Source: Brevibacterium sp. XM4083
Lineage (GTDB): Bacteria > Actinomycetota > Actinomycetes > Actinomycetales > Brevibacteriaceae
DNA: 64,000 nucleotides
Direction: 5' to 3'
NCBI RefSeq assembly: GCF_006489205.2
Contig: NZ_VFYR02000002.1
Location: 465,277-529,276 of the forward strand
Of the stretch, positions 10,587 to 18,193 are shown piece after piece. Every line of letters starts with the position of its first letter. The stretch's first letter is position 1. Below the pieces are notes generated by a model that saw only the letters and a list, made by a program, of their open reading frames with translations, ran no database searches and had not been told where the DNA came from. The translations under genes and the position numbers were made by a program.

Positions 10587-13103
10587 TCACTCGGCCCTGA
10601 CATGGCTGTCGGCGATCTCTCCGACGGCGAGGATGCGCACGACGATGTCCCCGGTCTCATCGCTCGCGGCGACGTCGACCTCGGCATCGATCGCCCAGTC
10701 GCGGTTGCCGTCGGGATCGGCGAGGATCTGGCGCACACCCCAGGTGGTCGAACCGGGAACGATGTCGATATATTCCCGTCCCCGGGCGGTCTGGTCGACG
10801 AGCAGGTCCCCGTATTCGTCGTAGAAGTCCTCGATCGCGGTCTCCCAGGCCTTCTCGTCGAACCCGGACTCCCCGTCGAGGCGGCCGAGTTCGGCGTAGT
10901 CCGCGCGTTCGGCCAGCAGCACGCGATGGAACATCGCATTGCGGATCTCAGCGGTGAAGAGCTTCGTGTTCGCCGAGAACGCGCGGTCGAGGTCGGGAAG
11001 CTCCTCGTCGCCGAAGTCCGTGGGGCTCAGCCCCTGGAGGGTGCGCCATTCGTCGAGGAGGGAGGAATCGGTGCGGGCCACCGTCTCCCCGAGCCATTCG
11101 ATGATGTCCTGGAGCTCCTCCCCGCGCCGATCGGCCGGGACATTGTGGGTCAGCGCCCGGTAGACGTCGGTGAGGTAGCGCAGGAGGCTGCCTTCGGCGC
11201 GGGCGAGACCGTAGTAGCCGACGAACTGGGTGAAGCCCATCGCCTGTTCGACCATGTCGCGCACGATCGACTTCGGCTCGAAGTCGCCGGCCCGCAGCCA
11301 CGGGTGGGAGAGGAGGAAGTGGTCGAACGCGGGTTCGAGGATCTCGGCCAACGGCTTCGGTCCGGTCACCTCGTCGAGGATGGCCATCCGCTCCGGGTAG
11401 TCGAGGCCCTCGGATTTGAGTTCGGCCAGCGTCTCCCGCTTGATCCGGTCGAGCTGGCCCTTGAGGATCGCGAAGGGCACGGGGGTCGTCGCCTCGACGA
11501 GGGAGACGACGTCGAGCGCCCACGTCGGGGAATCGGGGTCGAGGAGGTCGAGTCCGGCGAGGACGAACGGGGCGAGCGGCTGGTTGAGGGCGAACTGGGG
11601 GCCGAGGTCCTCCGTCGGCACGAGTTCGGTCCCGCGCCGCTCGATGAGTCCGGCATCGAGGAGGGAGCGGCCGATCTTCAGCGCCGTGAGCTTGAGGTCG
11701 AGGTGGCGTTCGCGGCTTTCGTGCGTCCCGTCGATGAACCGGCTGATCGTCGCGACATCGGATCCGGGGCGGGCGATGAGGTTGAGGATCATCGAATGGT
11801 CGATGCGCATCCGCGACCGCAGGGACTCGGGCGCGGACTCGATGAGCTTGGCGAAGGTCTCCTCGGACCACCCGACGAATCCGGCGGGGGCGGACTTCTT
11901 CTTCACCTTCTTCCGCTTCTTCTCGTCGCCGGCGGCCTTCGCCTCGGCGCGGAGGTTCTCGATGACGTGCTCGGGGGCCTGGGCGACGACGAACCCGCGG
12001 GTGTCGAAGCCGGCGCGACCGGCCCGGCCGGCGAGCTGCTGGAACTCGCGGACGCTGAGCTTGCGCATCCGCCGCCCGTCGAACTTCGTCAGTCCGGTCA
12101 GGAGCACGGTGCGGATGGGCACGTTGATGCCGACCCCGAGGGTGTCGGTGCCGGAGATGACGAGGAGGACGCCCTTGAGGGCGAGCTGCTCGACGAGGCG
12201 GCGGTACTTCGGGAGCATCCCGGCATGGTGGACGCCGACGCCGTGGAGGAGGAGGCGGCGCAGCGTCTGGCCGAATCCCTTCGAGAACGTGAATCCCCTG
12301 ATCTCCTCGGCGATCCTCGCCTTCTGCTCCTTGCTCGCGAGATCGACCGAGAGCAGGCCCGTGGCGAGGTCGATCGCCCCGGCCTGGGAGTACGAGACGA
12401 CGTAGACGGGTGCCCGGTCGTGGCGGACGAGAGCGCGCAGGGTGTCGGAGAGCGGTTCGGTCGAGTACTCGTATTCGAGCGGCACGGGACGCGACGCCGA
12501 GGTGACGAGGGCGGAGTCGCGTCCCGTCGTCTCCGTCATCGTCGCCCGGATCTCCGCCGTCTCCCCGAGCGTGGCCGACATGAGCACCATCTGCGCCTGC
12601 GGGAGTTCGAGGAGCGGAACCTGCCAGGCCCACCCGCGGGTGGGGTCGGCGAAGTAGTGGAACTCGTCCATGACGACCATGCCGACGTCGAGGAGTCCGC
12701 CTTCGCGCAGGGCCTGGTTGGCGAGGATCTCCGCGGTCGCGCAGATGACGGGCGCATCGCCGTTGACCGTCGAGTCGCCGGTGATCATGCCGACGTTCTC
12801 GGGCCCGAACGCGTCGATGAGGGAGAAGAACTTCTCACTGACGAGGGCTTTGAGCGGTGCGGTGTAGTACGCCCGGATGCCGCGGGTGAACGAGCAGTAG
12901 AGCGCGAAGAGCGCGACGAGGGACTTCCCCGAACCCGTCGGGGTGGCGACGATCGTGTTGTCCCCGGAGAGGATCGCGAGCATCGCCTCCTCCTGCGCCG
13001 GGTAGGGTTCGATCCCCAGTTCGCGGCAGTACTCGGCGAACGCCTCGAAGATCGTGTCCTCGTCGGCGAACTCCGCCGGTATCTCCTGCAGCCTCGTCAC
13101 CAC
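10587..13103 (-). CDS. Ski2-like DEAD/DEAH-box helicase with DUF3516 C-terminus
   Basis: Superfamily 2 helicase, probably acting on RNA. The 838-residue product has Walker A ATPTGSGKS at residues 53-61, motif II DEFH at 146-149, SAT at 175-177, and motif VI as QLAGRAGRAGFD around residue 365. A Lys-rich stretch (KKRKKVKKK, near residue 405) precedes the DUF3516-type C-terminal half. Actinobacterial homologues are annotated as DUF3516 helicases and their substrate is not firmly known. GTG at 13103 is the apparent start, with AAAGG about 13 nt upstream. It is divergent from the YciI gene, with overlapping promoters. Confidence 0.88.
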   Translation of the reverse strand: MVTRLQEIPAEFADEDTIFEAFAEYCRELGIEPYPAQEEAMLAILSGDNTIVATPTGSGKSLVALFALYCSFTRGIRAYYTAPLKALVSEKFFSLIDAFGPENVGMITGDSTVNGDAPVICATAEILANQALREGGLLDVGMVVMDEFHYFADPTRGWAWQVPLLELPQAQMVLMSATLGETAEIRATMTETTGRDSALVTSASRPVPLEYEYSTEPLSDTLRALVRHDRAPVYVVSYSQAGAIDLATGLLSVDLASKEQKARIAEEIRGFTFSKGFGQTLRRLLLHGVGVHHAGMLPKYRRLVEQLALKGVLLVISGTDTLGVGINVPIRTVLLTGLTKFDGRRMRKLSVREFQQLAGRAGRAGFDTRGFVVAQAPEHVIENLRAEAKAAGDEKKRKKVKKKSAPAGFVGWSEETFAKLIESAPESLRSRMRIDHSMILNLIARPGSDVATISRFIDGTHESRERHLDLKLTALKIGRSLLDAGLIERRGTELVPTEDLGPQFALNQPLAPFVLAGLDLLDPDSPTWALDVVSLVEATTPVPFAILKGQLDRIKRETLAELKSEGLDYPERMAILDEVTGPKPLAEILEPAFDHFLLSHPWLRAGDFEPKSIVRDMVEQAMGFTQFVGYYGLARAEGSLLRYLTDVYRALTHNVPADRRGEELQDIIEWLGETVARTDSSLLDEWRTLQGLSPTDFGDEELPDLDRAFSANTKLFTAEIRNAMFHRVLLAERADYAELGRLDGESGFDEKAWETAIEDFYDEYGDLLVDQTARGREYIDIVPGSTTWGVRQILADPDGNRDWAIDAEVDVAASDETGDIVVRILAVGEIADSHVRAE

Positions 13104-13123
13104 TGTGCACTGACCTTTCGCTC

Positions 13124-13142
13124 TAGACTGATGTCCATCCTA
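13124..13142. promoter_or_regulatory. Overlapping divergent -10 boxes for the helicase and YciI genes
   Basis: On the plus strand TAGACT at 13124-13129 is a plausible -10 box for the YciI gene (ATG 13172, ribosome site AAGGAG 13160-13165). On the minus strand TAGGAT at 13142-13137 suits the helicase gene (GTG 13103). Both hexamers fit TANNNT and face away from each other within 20 bp. -35 elements are poor. Confidence 0.4.
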
Positions 13143-13171
13143 TTGACCTCGAATCCCTCAAGGAGTGGCAG

Positions 13172-13462
13172 ATGCCGGTTTTCGCCGTCACCTACGTCTA
13201 TGGCCCCGACACCGAGACGCGTCTCGCGCACAGGCCCGCACACCGCCAGTGGCAGGCCGCGCAGAACGCGTCCGGTGCCATGCTCGCCTCCGGCCCGTTC
13301 ACCGACGACGAGCAGCCCGGCGGCCTGCTGCTTGTCAGCGCCGCCGACCAGGATGCCGCCCGCGAGATGCTCACCGGCGACCCGTACCACGACCTCGGTG
13401 TCATCGCCGAGACCCGGATCCGTGAGTGGAATCCGATGTTCGGGGCGTTCGCCGAGGACTGA
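13172..13462 (+). CDS. YciI-family protein
   Basis: Small (96-residue) YCII/ferredoxin-like alpha-beta protein. YCII-domain proteins have proposed enzymatic or dimerisation roles but mostly no assigned function. The sequence has the typical layout: beta strand FAVTYVYGPD, an HRPAHRQW helix with the conserved His, GAMLASGPFTDD, then GGLLLVSAADQDAAREMLTGDPY and a C-terminal IREWNPMFG. The ATG at 13172 has an AAGGAG ribosome site 6 nt upstream. It is divergent from the helicase gene and ends in a repeat-rich stretch with two strong hairpins. Function unknown beyond the fold. Confidence 0.85.
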   Translation: MPVFAVTYVYGPDTETRLAHRPAHRQWQAAQNASGAMLASGPFTDDEQPGGLLLVSAADQDAAREMLTGDPYHDLGVIAETRIREWNPMFGAFAED

Positions 13463-13463
13463 G

Positions 13464-13535
13464 CCGGTCCCCGACTCACCGGTCCCGGACTCTCCGGTCC
13501 GGGCTCTCCGGTCTCCGACACTCCGGTCCCGACGA
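13464..13535. repeat. About five degenerate 15-bp repeats after the YciI stop
   Basis: CCGGTCCCGGACTCT-like units (14-17 bp, several substitutions) occur about five times between the YciI stop and the first terminator hairpin. No gene is encoded. They look like locally slipped duplications of the gene 3' end. Confidence 0.6.
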
Positions 13536-13536
13536 C

Positions 13537-13580
13537 GCAGTGCGCGGGTGCCCCCGCTGACGGGGGCACCCGCGCACTGC
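13537..13580. terminator. Strong bidirectional hairpin between convergent YciI and terC genes
   Basis: Perfect 20-bp stem (13537-13556 with 13561-13580) closed by a 4-nt CTGA loop. It sits between the plus-strand YciI gene and the minus-strand terC gene, where a bidirectional terminator is expected. There is no clear U-run, as in many actinobacterial terminators. Confidence 0.8.
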
Positions 13581-13593
13581 TGTCTCCGCTGTC

Positions 13594-13621
13594 CCTGCAG
13601 GCGGCGCATGCCGCCTGCAGG
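13594..13621. terminator. Second hairpin, adjacent to the terC stop
   Basis: Perfect 12-bp stem (13594-13605 with 13610-13621) with a GCAT loop, 13 bp beyond the 20-bp hairpin and 9 bp from the terC stop. It would form first in the terC transcript, so the two hairpins make a double terminator. Confidence 0.7.
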
Positions 13622-13630
13622 AACGCGGGC

Positions 13631-14692
13631 TCAGTCCTGCTTGGCTTCCGTTTCGGTCGTCCCGGCGTCGCGGAACGACCTGCCCTCGCGCTTCATCTTC
13701 CACAGCGAGGCGAGTGTCGCCACTGCCATGGCGACGACGATGAAGGTCAGGGACAGCCAGGTCGGGACCTCGGGCACGGAGTTGCCCCACGACAGCCATG
13801 AGACGTCCGTTTCGTGGAGGGCGTGGAGGAAGAGCTTGACGCCGATGAACGCGAGGATGGCCGCGATTCCGTAGTGGAGGTAGACGAGCTTGTCGACGAG
13901 TCCGCCGAGGAGGAAGTAGAGCTGGCGCAGTCCCATGAGCGCGAAGACGTTGGCGGTGAAGACGAGGAACGCGTTCTGGGTGACACCGAAGATCGCCGGA
14001 ATCGAGTCGAGGGCGAACATGACGTCCGTCGAGCCGATCGCGAGGAAGACGATGAACATGGGCGTCCAGTACTTCTTGCCGTCGATGTCGACGCGCAGCT
14101 TGTTGCCGTGGTACTCGTCGACGACGTTGATCCGCTTGCGGAGGAAGCGGATGAGCGCGTTCTCGCCGTCGCCTTCGTCGTCGCTGCTGAAGGCCTGCCG
14201 GTAGGCGACGAAGAGGAGGAAGAGGCCGAAGATGAAGAACACCTCGACGAACGCGCTGATGATCGCCGCTCCCGCGAGGATGAAGATGCCGCGGAAGATG
14301 ATGGCGATGATGATGCCCACCATGAGGACTTCCTGCTGGTACTTCCGGGGCACCTGGAAGCTGGCCATGATGATGATGAAGACGAAGAGGTTGTCGATGC
14401 TCAGGGAGTACTCGAGCAGCCAGCCGGTGAGGAACTCACTCCCGTGCTGGGCGTCGCCGATCCAGAAGAGCGAACCGGCGAAGGCGAGGGCGAGGGCGAC
14501 GTAGAACGCGACCCAGATGCCGGCTTCGCGCATCGAGGGGACGTGGGGGCGCTTGATGACGAGGAGGAGGTCGAAGATGAGGATCGCGACGACGACGATC
14601 CCGGAGGTGATCATGAACCAGCCGGGAATGACTGCTCCTGTCGATGCGGCGGCATTGCCGCCGGCGGCGAGGGTGGAGGACAGGGTATCCAA
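13631..14692 (-). CDS. TerC-family integral membrane protein, probable Mn2+ exporter
   Basis: TerC-family membrane protein; several riboswitch-controlled members export manganese. The 353-residue product has about nine membrane spans, the acidic signatures EYSLSIDNLFVF and STDVMFALDSIPAIFG used by the family for metal handling, and a charged C-terminal tail. I place the start at a TTG (14692): it follows GAAAGG with the same spacing as in pgk, and the only upstream ATG (14743) lies inside the predicted riboswitch aptamer. The yybP-ykoY-type leader upstream strongly suggests induction by Mn2+. Earlier 'tellurium resistance' labels for this family are less likely here. Confidence 0.88.
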   Translation of the reverse strand: MDTLSSTLAAGGNAAASTGAVIPGWFMITSGIVVVAILIFDLLLVIKRPHVPSMREAGIWVAFYVALALAFAGSLFWIGDAQHGSEFLTGWLLEYSLSIDNLFVFIIIMASFQVPRKYQQEVLMVGIIIAIIFRGIFILAGAAIISAFVEVFFIFGLFLLFVAYRQAFSSDDEGDGENALIRFLRKRINVVDEYHGNKLRVDIDGKKYWTPMFIVFLAIGSTDVMFALDSIPAIFGVTQNAFLVFTANVFALMGLRQLYFLLGGLVDKLVYLHYGIAAILAFIGVKLFLHALHETDVSWLSWGNSVPEVPTWLSLTFIVVAMAVATLASLWKMKREGRSFRDAGTTETEAKQD

Positions 14693-14724
14693 TTGGGGCC
14701 TTTCGTGATGACGGACTGTACCCG

Positions 14725-14884
14725 TGTCGAAAGTCTCTCCCACGCTGTGACCGCGGAATCGTCGGCCGACCGCGGATGGTCGCGGTGCGGCAGGCGGGCC
14801 TGCGGCGGCGTGCGCTCCGTGCCCGGACCCGCGGACGGGTCGTGGTGACGAGCACGGATGGACGGGATACTCCCTTTCGCCAGC
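14725..14884 (-). ncRNA. yybP-ykoY manganese riboswitch (probable)
   Basis: On the minus strand the leader opens with GCGAAAGGGAGTAT (14880-14867) and closes with GGGAGAGACTTTCG (about 14741-14728). CGAAAG pairs with CTTTCG as helix P1, and inside it lie the family hallmarks GGAGTA on the 5' side and GAGAGAC on the 3' side. The interior can form GC-rich helices such as CCCG/CGGG and GACCATCCGCGGTC. The downstream gene is a TerC homologue, a classic partner of this Mn2+-sensing RNA. The intervening arms are family-variable and were not folded computationally. Confidence 0.75.
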
Positions 14885-14890
14885 CTCACC

Positions 14891-14896
14891 AGTATA
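14891..14896 (-). promoter_or_regulatory. -10 box of the terC riboswitch transcript
   Basis: TATACT on the minus strand (14896 to 14891) is a near-ideal -10 hexamer. Transcription about 7 nt later would start near 14884, at the 5' edge of the riboswitch. No convincing -35 box is present. The rest of the uvrB-terC interval, from 14897 to 15013, shows nothing else I can support. Confidence 0.55.
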
Positions 14897-15013
14897 GTCG
14901 GGTTGCCGCGATTGTGCGCATCCGCCTCTCAGGACGCGGACGGGATTCCCGTCAAGCCCGCCTGCTGCTTTGCCGCCGGCTCCGCCGAGCGCGCGGAGAC
15001 TGCGGGAGCCGAT

Positions 15014-17149
15014 TCACGCGTGGCCGACCTCCTTCATCGCCCGCAGCTCCTTCTTGAGGTCGGAGAGCTCATCGCGCAGCCGCGCGGCGAGTTCGAACTG
15101 GAGTTCCGCGGCAGCCGCATGCATCTGCGTCGTCAGGGACTCGATGAGCTCGGTGAGATCGGCGGCCGGGGGCCGCAGCGAGCCGCCGCCGCTCGAAGCG
15201 GCCTGCCGCTGTTCGTCGGTGAGCGTCGAGTTGTAGCCGCGCTTGCCCTTGCCGTAGTCGAATTCGGTGAGGAGTTCGCGCGTGTCGGCGTCCTCGCGCT
15301 GCAGGCGCTCGGTGATGTCGACGATCTTCTTGACCAGCGGCGCCGGGTCGATGCCGTGTTCCTCGTTGTAGGCGATCTGGATCTCGCGACGGCGATTCGT
15401 CTCGTCGATCGCCTCCTGCATCGACCGGGTGATCGTGTCGGCGTACATGTGGACTTCGCCGTGGACGTTGCGGGCCGCGCGTCCGATCGTCTGGATGAGC
15501 GAGGTCGCCGAGCGCAGGAAGCCCTCCTTGTCGGCGTCGAGGATCGCCACGAGTGAGACCTCCGGCAGGTCGAGGCCCTCACGGAGCAGGTTGATGCCGA
15601 CGAGGACGTCGAACTCTCCGGCTCGCAGCTCGGTGAGCAGTTCGACGCGGCGCAGCGTGTCGACGTCCGAGTGGAGGTACTGGACGCGGATCTCGTGCTC
15701 GAGGAGGTAGTCGGTGAGGTCCTCGGCCATCTTTTTCGTCAGGGTCGTGACGAGGACGCGCTCGTTCCTCTCGACCCGCGTCCTGATCTCATCGAGGAGG
15801 TCGTCGATCTGGCCCTTCGTCGGCTTGACGACGACCTCGGGGTCGACGAGACCGGTCGGGCGGATGATCTGCTGGACGGTGCCCTCCGACCGTTCGAGTT
15901 CGAAGTCGCCGGGGGTCGCCGACAGGTAGACGGTCTGTCCGACGCGCTCGCGGAACTCGTCGAACTTCAGCGGCCGGTTGTCCATCGCGCTCGGCAGGCG
16001 GAAGCCGTGTTCGACGAGGGTGCGCTTGCGGGACATGTCGCCTTCGTACATGCCGCCGATCTGCGGCACGGTGACGTGGGACTCGTCGATGACGAGGAGG
16101 AAGTCCTCGGGGAAGTAGTCGAGCAGGCAGTTCGGGGCCGACCCCGCAGGGCGTCCGTCGATGTGCCGGGAGTAGTTCTCGATGCCCGAGGTGAAGCCCA
16201 TCGACTCCATCATCTCGAGATCGTAGCTCGTGCGCATCTTCAGGCGCTGGGCCTCGAGGAGCTTGTTCTGCGCCTCGAATTCGCTCAACCGCGACTGCAG
16301 CTCGTCCTCGATCTCGCTGATCGCCCGCCCCATCCGGTTCTCCCCGGCGACGTAGTGGGAGGCGGGGAAGACGTGGATCGTGTCCTCGTCGCGGACGATC
16401 TCTCCGGTGAGCGGGTGGAGGGTCTGGAGGGACTCGATCTCGTCGCCGAAGAACTCGATGCGCAGGGCGAGCTCCTCGTACTGCGGGATGATCTCGACCG
16501 TGTCGCCCCGCACCCGGAAGGTGCCGCGGGTGAACGCCATGTCGTTGCGCGAGTACTGCATCGACACGAAGCGCTTGAGGAGTTCGTCGCGGTCGTACTC
16601 CTGCCCCTTGTGGAGGGTGACCATCCGGTCGACGTACTCCTCGGGCGTGCCGAGGCCGTAGATGCAGGAGACGGTCGAGACGACGACGACATCGCGTCTG
16701 GTCAACAGCGAATTCGTCGCGGAGTGCCGGAGCCGCTCGACCTCGTCGTTGATCGACGAGTCCTTCTCGATGAATGTGTCCGTCTGCGGGACGTACGCCT
16801 CGGGCTGGTAGTAGTCGTAGTAGGAGACGAAGTACTCGACGGCGTTGTTCGGCAGCAGCTGACGGAATTCGTTGGCCAGCTGCGCGGCGAGCGTCTTGTT
16901 CGGCGCCATGATGAGCGTCGGACGCTGCACCTGTTCGATGAGCCACGCCGTGGTCGCCGACTTGCCGGTGCCGGTCGCGCCGAGGAGGACGATGTCGCGC
17001 TCTCCCGACTCGAGGCGGTCGGAGATGTCGTGGATGGCGGTGGGCTGATCGCCCGACGGGGAGTATTCGGAGACGACCTCGAACGGCGCCACCGTGCGGG
17101 TGACGTCCGGGCGGTGCCCGATCGCGGGCAGGGGACGGGTTTCGCTCAT
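15014..17149 (-). CDS. uvrB: UvrABC excinuclease subunit B
   Basis: Helicase-like subunit that verifies damage and recruits UvrC. The 711-residue protein has Walker A GATGTGKS at residues 57-64, the beta-hairpin [20 protein letters not shown] used to clamp DNA, motif II in [10 protein letters not shown], motif [11 protein letters not shown] and a C-terminal UVR helix pair ([20 protein letters not shown]) that binds UvrC. Length is normal for the family. The ATG at 17149 lies 6 nt after a TAGGCT box, so the mRNA is probably leaderless. It is separate from uvrA-uvrC, as is common. Confidence 0.97.
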   Translation of the reverse strand: MSETRPLPAIGHRPDVTRTVAPFEVVSEYSPSGDQPTAIHDISDRLESGERDIVLLGATGTGKSATTAWLIEQVQRPTLIMAPNKTLAAQLANEFRQLLPNNAVEYFVSYYDYYQPEAYVPQTDTFIEKDSSINDEVERLRHSATNSLLTRRDVVVVSTVSCIYGLGTPEEYVDRMVTLHKGQEYDRDELLKRFVSMQYSRNDMAFTRGTFRVRGDTVEIIPQYEELALRIEFFGDEIESLQTLHPLTGEIVRDEDTIHVFPASHYVAGENRMGRAISEIEDELQSRLSEFEAQNKLLEAQRLKMRTSYDLEMMESMGFTSGIENYSRHIDGRPAGSAPNCLLDYFPEDFLLVIDESHVTVPQIGGMYEGDMSRKRTLVEHGFRLPSAMDNRPLKFDEFRERVGQTVYLSATPGDFELERSEGTVQQIIRPTGLVDPEVVVKPTKGQIDDLLDEIRTRVERNERVLVTTLTKKMAEDLTDYLLEHEIRVQYLHSDVDTLRRVELLTELRAGEFDVLVGINLLREGLDLPEVSLVAILDADKEGFLRSATSLIQTIGRAARNVHGEVHMYADTITRSMQEAIDETNRRREIQIAYNEEHGIDPAPLVKKIVDITERLQREDADTRELLTEFDYGKGKRGYNSTLTDEQRQAASSGGGSLRPPAADLTELIESLTTQMHAAAAELQFELAARLRDELSDLKKELRAMKEVGHA

Positions 17150-17161
17150 GCCTCCAGCCTA
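17150..17161 (-). promoter_or_regulatory. Probable leaderless promoter of uvrB
   Basis: TAGGCT (17161 to 17156, minus strand) followed by GGAGGC and then the ATG. The 6-nt distance places the predicted transcription start on the A of ATG; GGAGGC touching the start codon is too close to serve as a ribosome site. Confidence 0.55.
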
Positions 17162-17241
17162 GACCTCGGCCCTGACACGGCACTGAGCGCCTCCGCGCAG
17201 CGACCGCGTCGGGCGGTGGGCGCCCGCCTGGCAGGGCGCGG

Positions 17242-18171
17242 TCACTCCGTTGCCTCGACGAGGAGATCCGCGGGCTGGCCGGGGTCGGCACTCGCCCGCC
17301 GGCCGATGTCGCCCGCGGATTCAGCCGGCGGGAATCCGAGCGCGGTCAGCTGCGGGGAGAGCGCCTCGGCGGTCGGGCCGTCCCCGGCGTCGAGGACGAG
17401 GGAGAGCGGGGCACCGGGCGGCGTCTCACGCGCGGAGATCGGGTGGGCCTCCCCCGTGCCGTGACGCAGCTTGGCCACGAGTCGGTCCGCGTCGCCGGCC
17501 CGATGCTCATCCGCGCCGACAGCGTGCCGCCGGCGGCTCGCCTCGGCACGGGCGGCCGGCCGTCCGGCGGCGAGGTTCTCCGCGAACGGCTCGAGTCGCT
17601 GCGTCCACAGCGCGTCGACGACCGCTGCGGTCTCGGCGATCGTTCCCGTGTTGTCGATGAGGACGTCGCATGCGGCGCGGCGCGCCTCGTCCGTGGTCTG
17701 CCGGGCGATGCGGGACTCGGCATCGGCCCGGTCCATCCCCCGGGTCTCGACGAGCCGGGCCAGGCGCACCGCGGCGGGGACGTCGACGAGCAGCGTGAGG
17801 TGGTAGCCCACCTCCATGTGGTTCTCGACGAGGAGGGGCACGTCGTGGACGACCACCTCGGCGTCGGAGGCGGCGAAGCGGGCGGCGGTGCGGTCCCGGA
17901 TGACCGGGTGCATGAGCTCGCCGAGGCGCTTCGTCGACTCCGCGTCGGCGAAGGCGACGGCGGCCAGCCGGGCCCGGTCGAGGCTGCCGTCGGCGGCGAG
18001 GATCGCGGGCCCGAACTCGCCGGCGAGGACGTCGAGGAGCGGTTCCCCGGGGGCGACGACCTCCCGGGCGATGGCGTCGGCGTCGATGATCTCCGCGCCG
18101 TGGGCGGCGAGGAGGTCCGCCACCGTCGACTTGCCCGCGCCGATTCCCCCGGTGAGTCCGATTCTCAGCAT
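17242..18171 (-). CDS. coaE: Dephospho-CoA kinase with a C-terminal extension
   Basis: Phosphorylates dephospho-CoA, the last step of CoA synthesis. The first ~200 of 309 residues are the kinase: P-loop GGIGAGKST at 8-16, DADAIAREV around 33-41, the VVHDVPLLVENHM lid region and a LVETRGMDRADAESRIARQ segment. Residues ~205-309 form an Ala/Arg-rich extension (ending DIGRRASADPGQPADLLVEATE) that I do not recognise. Mycobacterial CoaE carries a GrpB-like C-terminal domain, and this shorter tail could be its remnant. The ATG at 18171 lies 6 nt after TAAGCT, suggesting a leaderless mRNA. Confidence 0.93.
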   Translation of the reverse strand: MLRIGLTGGIGAGKSTVADLLAAHGAEIIDADAIAREVVAPGEPLLDVLAGEFGPAILAADGSLDRARLAAVAFADAESTKRLGELMHPVIRDRTAARFAASDAEVVVHDVPLLVENHMEVGYHLTLLVDVPAAVRLARLVETRGMDRADAESRIARQTTDEARRAACDVLIDNTGTIAETAAVVDALWTQRLEPFAENLAAGRPAARAEASRRRHAVGADEHRAGDADRLVAKLRHGTGEAHPISARETPPGAPLSLVLDAGDGPTAEALSPQLTALGFPPAESAGDIGRRASADPGQPADLLVEATE

Positions 18172-18183
18172 GGGGCCAGCTTA
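18172..18183 (-). promoter_or_regulatory. Probable leaderless promoter of coaE
   Basis: TAAGCT (18183 to 18178, minus strand) then GGCCCC then the coaE ATG. Same geometry as uvrA and uvrB; no ribosome-binding sequence is present between the box and the start. Confidence 0.5.
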
Positions 18184-18193
18184 GCGAAACGCC

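Noticed and set aside
13631..14743. ATG at 14743 as the terC start
   Set aside because: It lies in the 3' half of the predicted riboswitch aptamer and lacks a ribosome site, whereas TTG 14692 has GAAAGG at good spacing.
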